Assembly: GCF_900116435.1 (NCBI RefSeq)
Contig: NZ_FPAZ01000006.1
Span: forward strand, 62,001 to 126,000
Length of the DNA: 64,000 nt
Reading direction: 5' to 3'
From: Pseudoalteromonas lipolytica
GTDB taxonomy: Bacteria > Pseudomonadota > Gammaproteobacteria > Enterobacterales > Alteromonadaceae
Under the pieces are notes generated by a model. That model was not told the DNA's origin. It saw only the letters and a list, made by a program, of their open reading frames with translations, and ran no database searches. Within the stretch, counting starts at the first letter, position 1. Each line of letters starts with the position of its first letter. The translations under genes and the position numbers were made by a program. Shown here piece by piece: positions 16,869 to 24,695 of the stretch.

Positions 16869-16906
16869 ACCCTTTGATTCTCGTTGTCGTTGTTTAATCA
16901 AAGGGT
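16869..16906 (+). promoter_or_regulatory. 11-bp inverted repeat covering the TonB receptor ribosome site
   Basis: ACCCTTTGATT (16869-16879) and AATCAAAGGGT (16896-16906) are exact inverted repeats around a 16-nt loop that contains CGTTGT twice. The right arm includes AAAGGG, the ribosome site for the ATG at 16911. In RNA the stem would hide that site. The T-rich stretch after it (TTTTC) means it could alternatively act as a weak terminator for the upstream lipoprotein gene. Confidence 0.6.
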
Positions 16907-16910
16907 TTTC

Positions 16911-18971
16911 ATGAAGTTGTCATTAATCTCAGCGCTTATTGGCTCTCTTTCAATTAGCTGCCATACATTTGCCGCAACAAATGAACTTGAGCATATCACT
17001 ACCACCGCCTCTCGTACTGAAGTGCTTGCTGATCCACTTCCTGTGGTTGTAAGCAGTATTTCTAAACAACAATTATCACTCATTGCGCCCACGCATATTC
17101 AACAAGCCCTTAAACAGGTTGCAGGTGCAAACTTACAACATGGTAATGGACAAGAGTACTTACCCGCTCTTCGCTCGCCAGTGCTATCGGGCGCTGGGGC
17201 CTGCAGTGGGATACTCACAGCAGAAGATGGTATTCCCCTACGTGCCGCTGGTTTTTGTAATATCAACGAATTATTTGAAGCGCACACAGAAATGGCTGAG
17301 CGCATTGAGGTATTAAAAGGCCCAGGCTCAGCTCTTTATGGTTCCAATGCAGTCCATGGGGTTATTAACGTTATTACGCCCGATACAACCTATGATCACA
17401 CCACACTTGGTTTAGACTACGGTTCTTTTGGCTATAGCCGCTATAAATTGGGGCAAGGTCACGACTTTGGCAAACAAGGCCTTGGTATTAATGTGAGTAT
17501 CACTCGCGACACAGGCTACCGTGATGATGAAGGGGTTGACCAAGAAAAAGTGACCATGCGTCATCGTTATGATGCTGACAATTTCACGCTCAATAGCGGC
17601 CTTACTTATACGCATTTAGATCAACAAACCGCAGGCTATATTGAAGGCTTTGAAAGCTACAAAGATGAAGACATTGCACAGTCAAATCCAAACCCCGATG
17701 CCTTTAGAAAAGCACAATCAATGCGTGTGTGGTCCAAGTTAAATTGGACAAAAGACGACAACAATAGTTTCACGCTAACCCCTTACCTGCGCGACCAAAG
17801 CATGACCTTTTTTAAACACTTTTTACCCGGCACACCTTTGGAAGAAAACGCGCAACAAGGCGTAGGTATACAATCAATGTGGCAGCACCAATTTGCAAAC
17901 GCAAGTACGCTTACCGTGGGCTTTGATGGTGAGCTTACCGATGCCGATTTTTTACAATACCAAGATAAGCCAACAGAGGGGTCTGCTTTTTTGGTCGCAA
18001 CAGTCCCTCAGGGTAAACATTATGATTATCAGGTTACGAGTCGCTTACTGGCACCATTTATAAACCTAGACTGGCAATATGATGAACTATTAGTCACTGT
18101 AGGGGGCCGATACGAACACATGCGTTATGATTACACGAACCATATGCTCGCAGGGCGCACGAAAGAAGATGGCACCCCGTGCGGAATGGGTGGCTGTCGC
18201 TATTCTCGCCCAGAAAGCGGTATTAATAGCTTTGCTAATTTCTCACCTAAACTTGGCATAAGCTACCAATTTACCAATAATCACTTTATTTATGCCAATG
18301 CGTCTGAAGGCTTTCGAGCGCCGCAAGCGGCTGAGCTTTATCAGCTTCAGCGTGAACAAAGCGTTGCTGAGTTAAAATCAGAAATTGCAAAAAATCTGGA
18401 ATTTGGCTTCAAAGGTCAGCAAGCACAACTTCATTACGTGATAAGTGCTTATGCTATGAATAAAGAAAATACGATTTTCCGCGACAGTGACTTTTTCTAT
18501 GTCAATGACGGGCAAACCCAGCATCGCGGCATTGAGCTTGAACTCGCCTACGCCATTACGCCCACTATCTCAATGCAATTAGCTGCAACGCACGCTAAGC
18601 ATACCTACAGCTATGACCAACTATTAGGTGAGGTTAATATCAATGGCAATGAGGTCGATACCGCCCCGCGTAATATCGCTAACTTACAATTACTTTGGCA
18701 GGCTAATGATATGACTCGGGTAGCGCTTGAGCTCTACAACACCAGCGGCTATTTTACCGACCCTGAAAATCTTCATCGTTACGAAGGCCACACGCTGGTT
18801 AATTTAACAGCAGCTTGGCAGCTTACCCCTACGTTTGCTGTCACTCTGCGCGTGAACAACTTAACCGATGAGCACTATGCTGAACGAGCAGACTACACGA
18901 GCTTTAACGGCGATCGCTATTTTCCAGGAAGACCCCGCAACGCAATGTTATCAGCACGTTATCAGTTTTAA
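16911..18971 (+). CDS. TonB-dependent outer membrane receptor
   Basis: Outer membrane beta-barrel receptor of 686 residues from the ATG at 16911 (AAAGGG in front); an earlier TTG at 16884 is less likely because it would precede the signal peptide, which ends near CHTFA. Next come a TonB-box-like HITTTASR, the plug domain (about 40-160, with IEVLKGPGSALYGSNAVHGVINVIT) and a 22-strand-type barrel ending in aromatic SARYQF. A CGMGGC loop in the barrel is unusual and may form a disulphide. The ligand is unknown; plug type is shared by siderophore, cobalamin and other receptors. Translation may be controlled by the hairpin at 16869-16906. Confidence 0.92.
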   Translation: MKLSLISALIGSLSISCHTFAATNELEHITTTASRTEVLADPLPVVVSSISKQQLSLIAPTHIQQALKQVAGANLQHGNGQEYLPALRSPVLSGAGACSGILTAEDGIPLRAAGFCNINELFEAHTEMAERIEVLKGPGSALYGSNAVHGVINVITPDTTYDHTTLGLDYGSFGYSRYKLGQGHDFGKQGLGINVSITRDTGYRDDEGVDQEKVTMRHRYDADNFTLNSGLTYTHLDQQTAGYIEGFESYKDEDIAQSNPNPDAFRKAQSMRVWSKLNWTKDDNNSFTLTPYLRDQSMTFFKHFLPGTPLEENAQQGVGIQSMWQHQFANASTLTVGFDGELTDADFLQYQDKPTEGSAFLVATVPQGKHYDYQVTSRLLAPFINLDWQYDELLVTVGGRYEHMRYDYTNHMLAGRTKEDGTPCGMGGCRYSRPESGINSFANFSPKLGISYQFTNNHFIYANASEGFRAPQAAELYQLQREQSVAELKSEIAKNLEFGFKGQQAQLHYVISAYAMNKENTIFRDSDFFYVNDGQTQHRGIELELAYAITPTISMQLAATHAKHTYSYDQLLGEVNINGNEVDTAPRNIANLQLLWQANDMTRVALELYNTSGYFTDPENLHRYEGHTLVNLTAAWQLTPTFAVTLRVNNLTDEHYAERADYTSFNGDRYFPGRPRNAMLSARYQF

Positions 18972-19009
18972 GTGACCGCATTATTTGGTGAGCTATCTCA
19001 TAGTTCACC

Positions 19010-19070
19010 CACGCTGTTTAGTATTTAGGTATGATAGTTTTATCTCTTACTTAAGTGTCTAAACAGCGTG
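19010..19070 (+). promoter_or_regulatory. 12-bp inverted repeat spanning the MFS gene start
   Basis: CACGCTGTTTAG (19010-19021) is repeated exactly in inverse orientation as CTAAACAGCGTG (19059-19070), with 37 bp between. The right arm contains the GTG start at 19068. TATGAT at 19029-19034 could be a -10 box between the arms. Either the arms are paired protein-binding sites around a promoter or, if transcription starts upstream, they form an RNA stem that closes the start codon. Confidence 0.55.
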
Positions 19071-20270
19071 CCATCTTCTCAAAACGCAATTCGCACCCTT
19101 TTATTAGTGCTTGGCATTTTTCTTATTGCAGCCAGCTTACGCGCGCCCATCACAGGCATTGCGCCAGTACTTGAACAGATTATTGAGCAATTTAAGCTCA
19201 CAGCATCGCAAGCCGGTATGTTGACCACTTTACCCCTGATAGCCTTTGCCATTGCCTCCCCCATGGCAGCAAGCTTGGCTAAAAAATATGGTCTGGAACT
19301 GTCGTTGTTTATCGCTCTGCTCCTGATTGGCGTGGGTGTTTTGTCTCGCCTGATTGATTCTGCAAGTGTTTTATTTATTGGCACCGCCGTGATTGGCGTT
19401 GGTATTGCGATTGGTAATGTATTATTGCCAAGTCTTATTAAGCGTGATTTTTCGCATAAAGTGGCGGTAATGACGTCAAGCTACGTACTTGCAATGGGCA
19501 TATTTGGCGGGAGTTATTCAGCACTGATCACTCCCCTTGCAGAATACAAAGAAATAGGCTGGCAAGTGGCTTTAGCCAGTTATTCATTACTGGTGTTACT
19601 GGCCATTGTTGTTTGGCTTCCTCAGTTAAAACAGCATACGATGCCTAGCAAAGCACAGGTATCACACACCACTCAGGCGAAAGTTTGGCATTCACCATTA
19701 GCGTGGCAAATAACACTATTACTCGGTTTTAACTCATTTTTTACTTACATTATGCTTGGTTGGCTGCCGAGTATTTTGATTGAGTTTGGTCATACAGCTG
19801 AACACGCTGGAGCCTTGCAAGGTGCGTTTCAAGTTGCCTCAGCATTACCCGGTATCGTGCTTATTCCCTTATTAGCAAAACTAAATGATCAGCGAATACT
19901 CACTTTTAGCTTGGCCTTATTAGGTGCGCTATGTTCATTTGGATTATTGTACGCCCCAAGCTTCGCTATGATTTGGTCTGTCACCTTAGGGTTTTGCTCA
20001 GGTGCTTGTTTTATTTTAGGTTTATCGTTTGTGAGTTTACGTACTCATAATGCGCAGCAAGCTGCTGCTTTATCAGGTATGGCGCAATGTATCGGCTATT
20101 TACTGGCCGCAACAGGGCCAATCTTGGCCGGTACATTACATAGCTTTTTTAATAATTGGGCTGGCGCGCTCTGGCTATGTATTGTATCAAGCCTATTATG
20201 CGCGCTATTTGGTTACTTGAGTGGCCGAAACGTAACTATCAACAATGACGTAACTATCAACAATAAATAG
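19068..20270 (+). CDS. MFS transporter, CynX/NimT family
   Basis: Inner-membrane carrier of 400 residues with about twelve helices. The N-terminus (AASLRAPITGIAPVLEQI) is the hallmark of the cyanate/nitroimidazole (CynX/NimT) branch of the major facilitator family. Start is GTG at 19068, the only one that keeps the family N-terminus; no strong ribosome site is visible. The last residues come from an 18-bp tandem duplication (NVTINN then DVTINN). It converges on the GFA gene with 9 bp between. Substrate unknown. Confidence 0.85.
   Translation: MPSSQNAIRTLLLVLGIFLIAASLRAPITGIAPVLEQIIEQFKLTASQAGMLTTLPLIAFAIASPMAASLAKKYGLELSLFIALLLIGVGVLSRLIDSASVLFIGTAVIGVGIAIGNVLLPSLIKRDFSHKVAVMTSSYVLAMGIFGGSYSALITPLAEYKEIGWQVALASYSLLVLLAIVVWLPQLKQHTMPSKAQVSHTTQAKVWHSPLAWQITLLLGFNSFFTYIMLGWLPSILIEFGHTAEHAGALQGAFQVASALPGIVLIPLLAKLNDQRILTFSLALLGALCSFGLLYAPSFAMIWSVTLGFCSGACFILGLSFVSLRTHNAQQAAALSGMAQCIGYLLAATGPILAGTLHSFFNNWAGALWLCIVSSLLCALFGYLSGRNVTINNDVTINNK
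20230..20265 (+). repeat. 18-bp tandem duplication at the MFS gene end
   Basis: Two adjacent 18-bp units, ACGTAACTATCAACAATG and the same with a final A, differ at one base. They are in frame and duplicate six residues just before the stop. This looks like a recent slippage event. Confidence 0.9.
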
Positions 20271-20279
20271 TACAGCCCC

Positions 20280-20696
20280 TTATTGACTGGCTGCCGTGAT
20301 TTCAAATGTGCTCATATCCGCTAAGTTATCAAGCCATGGTTTATGAGAACGATACCAAATATGTGTGTTTGGAATAAGCTCAGCGGCTTGCTCAACAGCC
20401 CCTAAACGTAAGCCATAAATGCGCTCGCCTTCGCCGACTGAGGTCGCGTACAAAGCAGTACCACAATTAGCACAAAACCCCTGCGCTCTTTGATTACCGC
20501 TTTCAGCGATTTTTATATATTCTTTTGGTATAGCACCCGTGAATGTAACAGCATCGGGCATTGACATAACAACGGTACGAAATGGTGCCCCTGAAATTAT
20601 TTGACAGTCGGTACAATGACAGTTAAATACTTTATTTTCATCAACTTGTGCTTGGTAAGTTACCTCACCACAGTGACAACGACCCGTGATTTGCAT
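20280..20696 (-). CDS. GFA family (CENP-V/GFA domain) protein
   Basis: About 138 residues from the ATG at 20696, which has GAGGGAG just upstream. The zinc-binding pattern of the glutathione-dependent formaldehyde-activating family is present: CHCGEVTY, CHCTDCQ and FCANCGTALY. Most members are uncharacterised and only some act on S-hydroxymethyl-glutathione. Its start is two bases after the stop of the upstream desaturase gene, so the pair is translationally linked. Confidence 0.88.
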   Translation of the reverse strand: MQITGRCHCGEVTYQAQVDENKVFNCHCTDCQIISGAPFRTVVMSMPDAVTFTGAIPKEYIKIAESGNQRAQGFCANCGTALYATSVGEGERIYGLRLGAVEQAAELIPNTHIWYRSHKPWLDNLADMSTFEITAASQ

Positions 20697-20697
20697 A

Positions 20698-21705
20698 TTA
20701 AACTCCCTCTTGTTTAGTTTCGTATAGATTCGCACGCTTGATACTGCGTAAGTCATTAAATCTTACCCCGTGCTGCGCCATAATAGGCAGTATTTTTTGA
20801 CTAATAAGTTGGCGAATATAAAACGGCTGATTTGGCACAAAATGATGAATAGTATGGGTACGACCAAAGTCAAAACAAAATAATTGAAAAGGTATAAACC
20901 AGCGACTATTAATCACGTGAGTTTGCTCAATCACATTGTTTACACCACCGTAGTAATGCATCGATGAAGTAATAAAATTGAGCGATGATGAACGAATAAT
21001 ATTTGGTATTATTAACACCACCATCAAAAACTCAGCAACCGCCAGCACATCTACCCCCCAACTAGGTAACATAGATTCTAACGGCATAAATAACTGCAGT
21101 AAGTAGTACGCGATTACCCCATATAAAATAACGAAATAGGCGGTCGCAATTGGAAACCCCGCGTTAAATACGGTCAAAAACTTAAAGCCTTTAATTTCTT
21201 TATTAAAGCGCTTACTGCTGATTACTAATCCCAACAAACCATCAACAATCACCACAGCCCTAACAAGCGGGTTTTTTATGCCATTACCGACCAAACGTTC
21301 TTCTAAGTCTTGATTGGTTCCTGAGACCTTATGATGGTGCAAATGAATTTTACGTCGATACCACGGGTTCACCGTATTTGGTCGCATTAACCACACAACC
21401 AGCATCATAAAATTATGAAGCCAAGGACGTTTACTAAAATATTGCTTATGAATAAGGTCATGTTCAAGTTCGTGAGAAATAGACGTAATCACAGCCGCTA
21501 AAATAATACACAACCACGCGGGAATGAGGCTCATATAATAAAGTGACGCGACACCAATTAATGACAATAGTGACAACAACAAAATAACCAAAGCAATACT
21601 ATTTTGTTGATTAAGAACAGGGTATTTCGCTCTCAGTGCTTGTTCTTCTGTTTTAATAGCACTGACAATCGCCTGAATATTTTGCTTAGCGGTTAATTTT
21701 GGCAT
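20698..21705 (-). CDS. Membrane fatty acid desaturase family protein
   Basis: About 335 residues from the ATG at 21705; a TTG at 21768 would overlap the upstream gene and is not preferred, though the chosen ATG also lacks a strong ribosome site. Four to six hydrophobic helices surround three histidine clusters typical of di-iron desaturases and hydroxylases: HELEHDLIH, HLHHHK and HTIHH. It probably modifies acyl chains or a related lipid in the inner membrane. The downstream GFA gene is coupled to it. Confidence 0.87.
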   Translation of the reverse strand: MPKLTAKQNIQAIVSAIKTEEQALRAKYPVLNQQNSIALVILLLSLLSLIGVASLYYMSLIPAWLCIILAAVITSISHELEHDLIHKQYFSKRPWLHNFMMLVVWLMRPNTVNPWYRRKIHLHHHKVSGTNQDLEERLVGNGIKNPLVRAVVIVDGLLGLVISSKRFNKEIKGFKFLTVFNAGFPIATAYFVILYGVIAYYLLQLFMPLESMLPSWGVDVLAVAEFLMVVLIIPNIIRSSSLNFITSSMHYYGGVNNVIEQTHVINSRWFIPFQLFCFDFGRTHTIHHFVPNQPFYIRQLISQKILPIMAQHGVRFNDLRSIKRANLYETKQEGV

Positions 21706-21751
21706 AGTTACGTTTGCTCGTTTGTGTATACCAAAATCATACCGCGAATAC

Positions 21752-23923
21752 TCAGCGGTCTCTAGCAAATTGCTCTAAAAAAGGAAGTATCTGACTGGGT
21801 GGCAAAGGTTTTGAAAAGTAATAACCTTGAATATAGTCACAACCAGCATCCGTTAACACTTCAAGTTGAGCGTATTCTTCAACCCCTTCAGCAACCACTT
21901 TAATACCCAGTACACGACTCATTTGAATGATTGATCTAACTAAGGCTTCGTCAGCTAAATCAACATGTATTTCATCAATAAACGACTTGTCGAGCTTGAG
22001 CACATCAACCGGAAAACGACGCAGGTAACTTAACGATGAGTAACCAGTACCAAAGTCGTCTAACGAAATTAAACACCCTGCTGCTTTAAGTTGAGTAAGC
22101 ACGTCGAGGTGATTGGTATTTTCGGGGGCAAGTACACTTTCAGTTAATTCAAACGATATTTGCGAAGGCTTAACACCTTGACTCTTTATGATGTCAATCC
22201 ACACATTGCGTTCAGGGTTGTACTCTGCAAACTCAAATAATGAACGGTTAACATTAAATACCAGTTGATCATACCCTTGTGCTTCAAGTGCCTTAATTTG
22301 CTGACACGTTTTTATTAACACCAATTCACCGAGTGGAATTATGACACGCGACTCTTCCGCTAATGGTATAAACTCTACAGGCGACACCCACTGCCCTTGG
22401 TTTTGCCACCTGACTAAGCTCTCGAATTTAGCAACTGTGTTATTTTCAATATCAATAATTGGTTGAAAATAAACCTCTATCTCGTTGTTCTTAACAGCCT
22501 GTGTCAGTTGCTCTACCAGTAAATTGTGTTTTTTAACCTTGTCGTCCATTTCAGTACAAAAGTGTAAATATGGATCCGCTGTTTGTTTTGCGTTTAAGCT
22601 AGCCAGCTCAGCTTGCCTAATAAGACGACGGGCTATTTTTTCAATTTTAACCTGCGATGTCAGTACATTATTATATTCATAATGACTGATACCCAGTGTC
22701 ACTGTTACATGCTGACGAATACCGCCAATAGAAAAAGGCTCAATTAATAAAGCATTAATTTGTTTACAGACAAGTTCAAGCTCATGGCTATCCTGATAGG
22801 TCTGTAATATTGCAAAGCTGTCACCATCGATGCGTGAAAATGCACACTCTTTAAAGGTATATGCCAGCCGATTTGCTATTTCACATAGCAGTTTATCCCC
22901 GAAGGTTAAGCCATATACGGTGTTAATATCTTGAAATCGATCAACATCAAAATAAATCACTGCCAAGTGCGTATTAACATCATTTTGATGCGACGGTGCC
23001 GAAATTAAATCACAAATACGTTCTTTAAAATAAAAGCGATTTGTGAGGCCCGTCAGTTGGTCATGATTTGCATGAAAATAAATTTTCCGCTCAGCTTCTT
23101 TTTTCTCTGTGATATCGAGAATGAAGGCGACGTAACACACCTCACCATTGTTAACCATTTTAGTAATTGATAAAAACTGGGTGTATAAGTCCCCTTGCTT
23201 GTTCTTATTCATGATCTCACCAGACCATTTACCTTCGGTATCAATGTGATGCCACATGGCACGATAAAAATGCGATGCATGCTTATTCGAACTCAATATT
23301 TTAGGATTTTTTCCTATAATCTCGTCGAACGAATAGCCAGTCATATTCGTAAATGCAGTATTTGCGTATATGATCTCGACATTTTCATTGCAGATAAAAA
23401 TAGCTTCGTGACTTTGTTCTATCAATTGATTGGCAAAATCTAACTTGGCAATAAAGCGATCTTTTTCAATCTCTCGTTGAATAAGGCCTGTAAATAAGGA
23501 AAAGAAAGACTCAATTTGCATGGCATCACTGATTGCATGCTGAAAAAGTGCAACGAGAATGGTATCTGTTTTACCAGACATACTCTGCAAGGGCACCCCG
23601 ACATACGCTTCAATACCCATATCAACGAGTAATTTATCGTCTGGAAATAATTGCTGTACGCCTGAGCTATAGCTCGAGATACCGCCGCAACTTACATCGT
23701 TGCAAGGCGTGCAGCGAATATCATAACTAATGTTTTCAACGATTTCGTCATTGGCCACCAACGTTAGCGTTGTTGCCTGCATGGTGTCTTCATCAACATG
23801 AGCTAAAAAAACGTGTGACGCACCCACCACTTCTGACAAAGAGAGGCATATAGCATTATAAAAGTTTTCACTTTTAAGATTAGATATACTTTCAACAATA
23901 CGTTTTAGGTCGAATGTACCCAC
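21752..23923 (-). CDS. GAF-PAS-GGDEF-EAL protein, likely c-di-GMP phosphodiesterase
   Basis: Soluble signalling protein of 723 residues: GAF-like (about 10-155, with a CTPCNDVSC cluster), PAS (about 165-280), GGDEF (about 290-445) and EAL (about 465-715). The GGDEF signature reads DGDSF, so the cyclase site has lost a glycine and the key glutamate. The EAL domain keeps ESLVRW, the N and E positions (NVNRS, FELTES), DDFGTGYSS and the late glutamate in VVAEGVEE, so degradation of c-di-GMP is plausible while synthesis is not. The start is GTG with a GGCGGGAAGC site. Confidence 0.9.
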   Translation of the reverse strand: MGTFDLKRIVESISNLKSENFYNAICLSLSEVVGASHVFLAHVDEDTMQATTLTLVANDEIVENISYDIRCTPCNDVSCGGISSYSSGVQQLFPDDKLLVDMGIEAYVGVPLQSMSGKTDTILVALFQHAISDAMQIESFFSLFTGLIQREIEKDRFIAKLDFANQLIEQSHEAIFICNENVEIIYANTAFTNMTGYSFDEIIGKNPKILSSNKHASHFYRAMWHHIDTEGKWSGEIMNKNKQGDLYTQFLSITKMVNNGEVCYVAFILDITEKKEAERKIYFHANHDQLTGLTNRFYFKERICDLISAPSHQNDVNTHLAVIYFDVDRFQDINTVYGLTFGDKLLCEIANRLAYTFKECAFSRIDGDSFAILQTYQDSHELELVCKQINALLIEPFSIGGIRQHVTVTLGISHYEYNNVLTSQVKIEKIARRLIRQAELASLNAKQTADPYLHFCTEMDDKVKKHNLLVEQLTQAVKNNEIEVYFQPIIDIENNTVAKFESLVRWQNQGQWVSPVEFIPLAEESRVIIPLGELVLIKTCQQIKALEAQGYDQLVFNVNRSLFEFAEYNPERNVWIDIIKSQGVKPSQISFELTESVLAPENTNHLDVLTQLKAAGCLISLDDFGTGYSSLSYLRRFPVDVLKLDKSFIDEIHVDLADEALVRSIIQMSRVLGIKVVAEGVEEYAQLEVLTDAGCDYIQGYYFSKPLPPSQILPFLEQFARDR

Positions 23924-24246
23924 GCTTCCCGCCTTATCTTATATGCACTAAGTGTTTGACTTAACTTAAAGTTAAGGTTTCAAATTGTATTACATGAAGC
24001 CTATAAATACCATGCTACTCTAGTCCATTATGATTAATTTTCAATCAAGTAGACACACAAAATCAGGGGTTATTTAATTACTCAACATTGTTTGAACACC
24101 TGTGATTAATAATAGAACAAAAAGGATTTTATAGGGGCAATCAGAGCATGCCAGAAGAAAATGAATGAAAGGTTAGCCATGGCATTATACTGAAAGCTGT
24201 CTTTATGCCCCCTCTTGCAAAAGGCACGAATGTTTAAAGTTGCGGT

Positions 24247-24310
24247 GGTTAAAAGATACGATGGCTAAAAGATACAGTGGTTAAAAGGTACGCAGGCAAA
24301 AAGACACGAT
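24247..24310. repeat. 16-bp tandem repeat, four degenerate units
   Basis: Four consecutive 16-bp units share GGYWAAAAGRYACRNN: GGTTAAAAGATACGAT, GGCTAAAAGATACAGT, GGTTAAAAGGTACGCA and GGCAAAAAGACACGAT. Units 1 and 2 are the most alike. No gene covers them. The function is unknown. Confidence 0.85.
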
Positions 24311-24403
24311 GCGCAGACTTTACTTGCCTAATTGCCACGCCCCGTGTGTTACTCAAAAACGCGAACACACAACATAAGACACATAACTGATTTATTTCAG
24401 GCA

Positions 24404-24434
24404 TAAAAAAACCCCAGCAAAAGGTGCTGAGGTT
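24404..24434 (-). terminator. Rho-independent terminator of tRNA-Leu
   Basis: On the minus strand, AACCTCAGCA pairs with TGCTGGGGTT (ten pairs, one G-U) around a short loop and is followed by a T run. It starts six bases after the tRNA CCA end. Confidence 0.92.
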
Positions 24435-24440
24435 AAAAAG

Positions 24441-24525
24441 TGGTACCAGTGGGCGGACTTGAACCGCCACGCCCGAAGGCAACGGATTTTGAATCCGTCA
24501 TGTCTACCAATTCCATCACACTGGC
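24441..24525 (-). tRNA. tRNA-Leu (anticodon CAA)
   Basis: An 85-nt cloverleaf reads on the minus strand from GCCAGTG to CACTGGT-A-CCA, with CCA encoded. The anticodon loop is TTCAAAA, so the anticodon is CAA and it reads UUG. The long variable arm (TGCCTTCGGGCG) and discriminator A are typical of class II tRNA-Leu. The D-loop TTGGTAGACA and T-loop GTTCAAGTC are intact. Confidence 0.96.
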
Positions 24526-24618
24526 TTCATTTTTCTTTAACCTTCTAAACACGAGAAGATAAAGAAAAACCACTTTAGAGCAATAAGCTTTTTAACTGCT
24601 TTTGTCTCTATGCCAAGC

Positions 24619-24646
24619 ATTATACAAAGAATGGGTGAGGCAGCAA
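24619..24646 (-). promoter_or_regulatory. Promoter of tRNA-Leu
   Basis: Minus strand TTGCTG (24641-24646) and TATAAT (24619-24624) are 16 bp apart, about 95 bp ahead of the tRNA 5' end. The -10 box is a perfect consensus. Start of transcription is expected near 24612. Confidence 0.65.
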
Positions 24647-24695
24647 GCGTTTTATGCGGCCTGATGAATCAACCGCACAATTATTAAACAAGTTG

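Larger units (their letters stand above)
23924..24440. other. Intergenic region between the EAL gene and tRNA-Leu
   Basis: About 517 bp without a credible protein gene. It contains the upstream region of the GAF-PAS-GGDEF-EAL gene, an AT-rich stretch, a four-copy 16-bp degenerate tandem repeat at 24247-24310, and the tRNA terminator at 24404-24434. A 77-codon open frame across part of this region and into the tRNA is not supported. Confidence 0.7.

Noticed and set aside
24247..24310. CRISPR-like array
   Set aside because: The 16-bp units abut with no spacers and no cas genes are present.
24249..24482. 77-codon minus-strand open frame
   Set aside because: It runs through the tRNA-Leu 3' half and its terminator and has no family signal; the tRNA explains the sequence.
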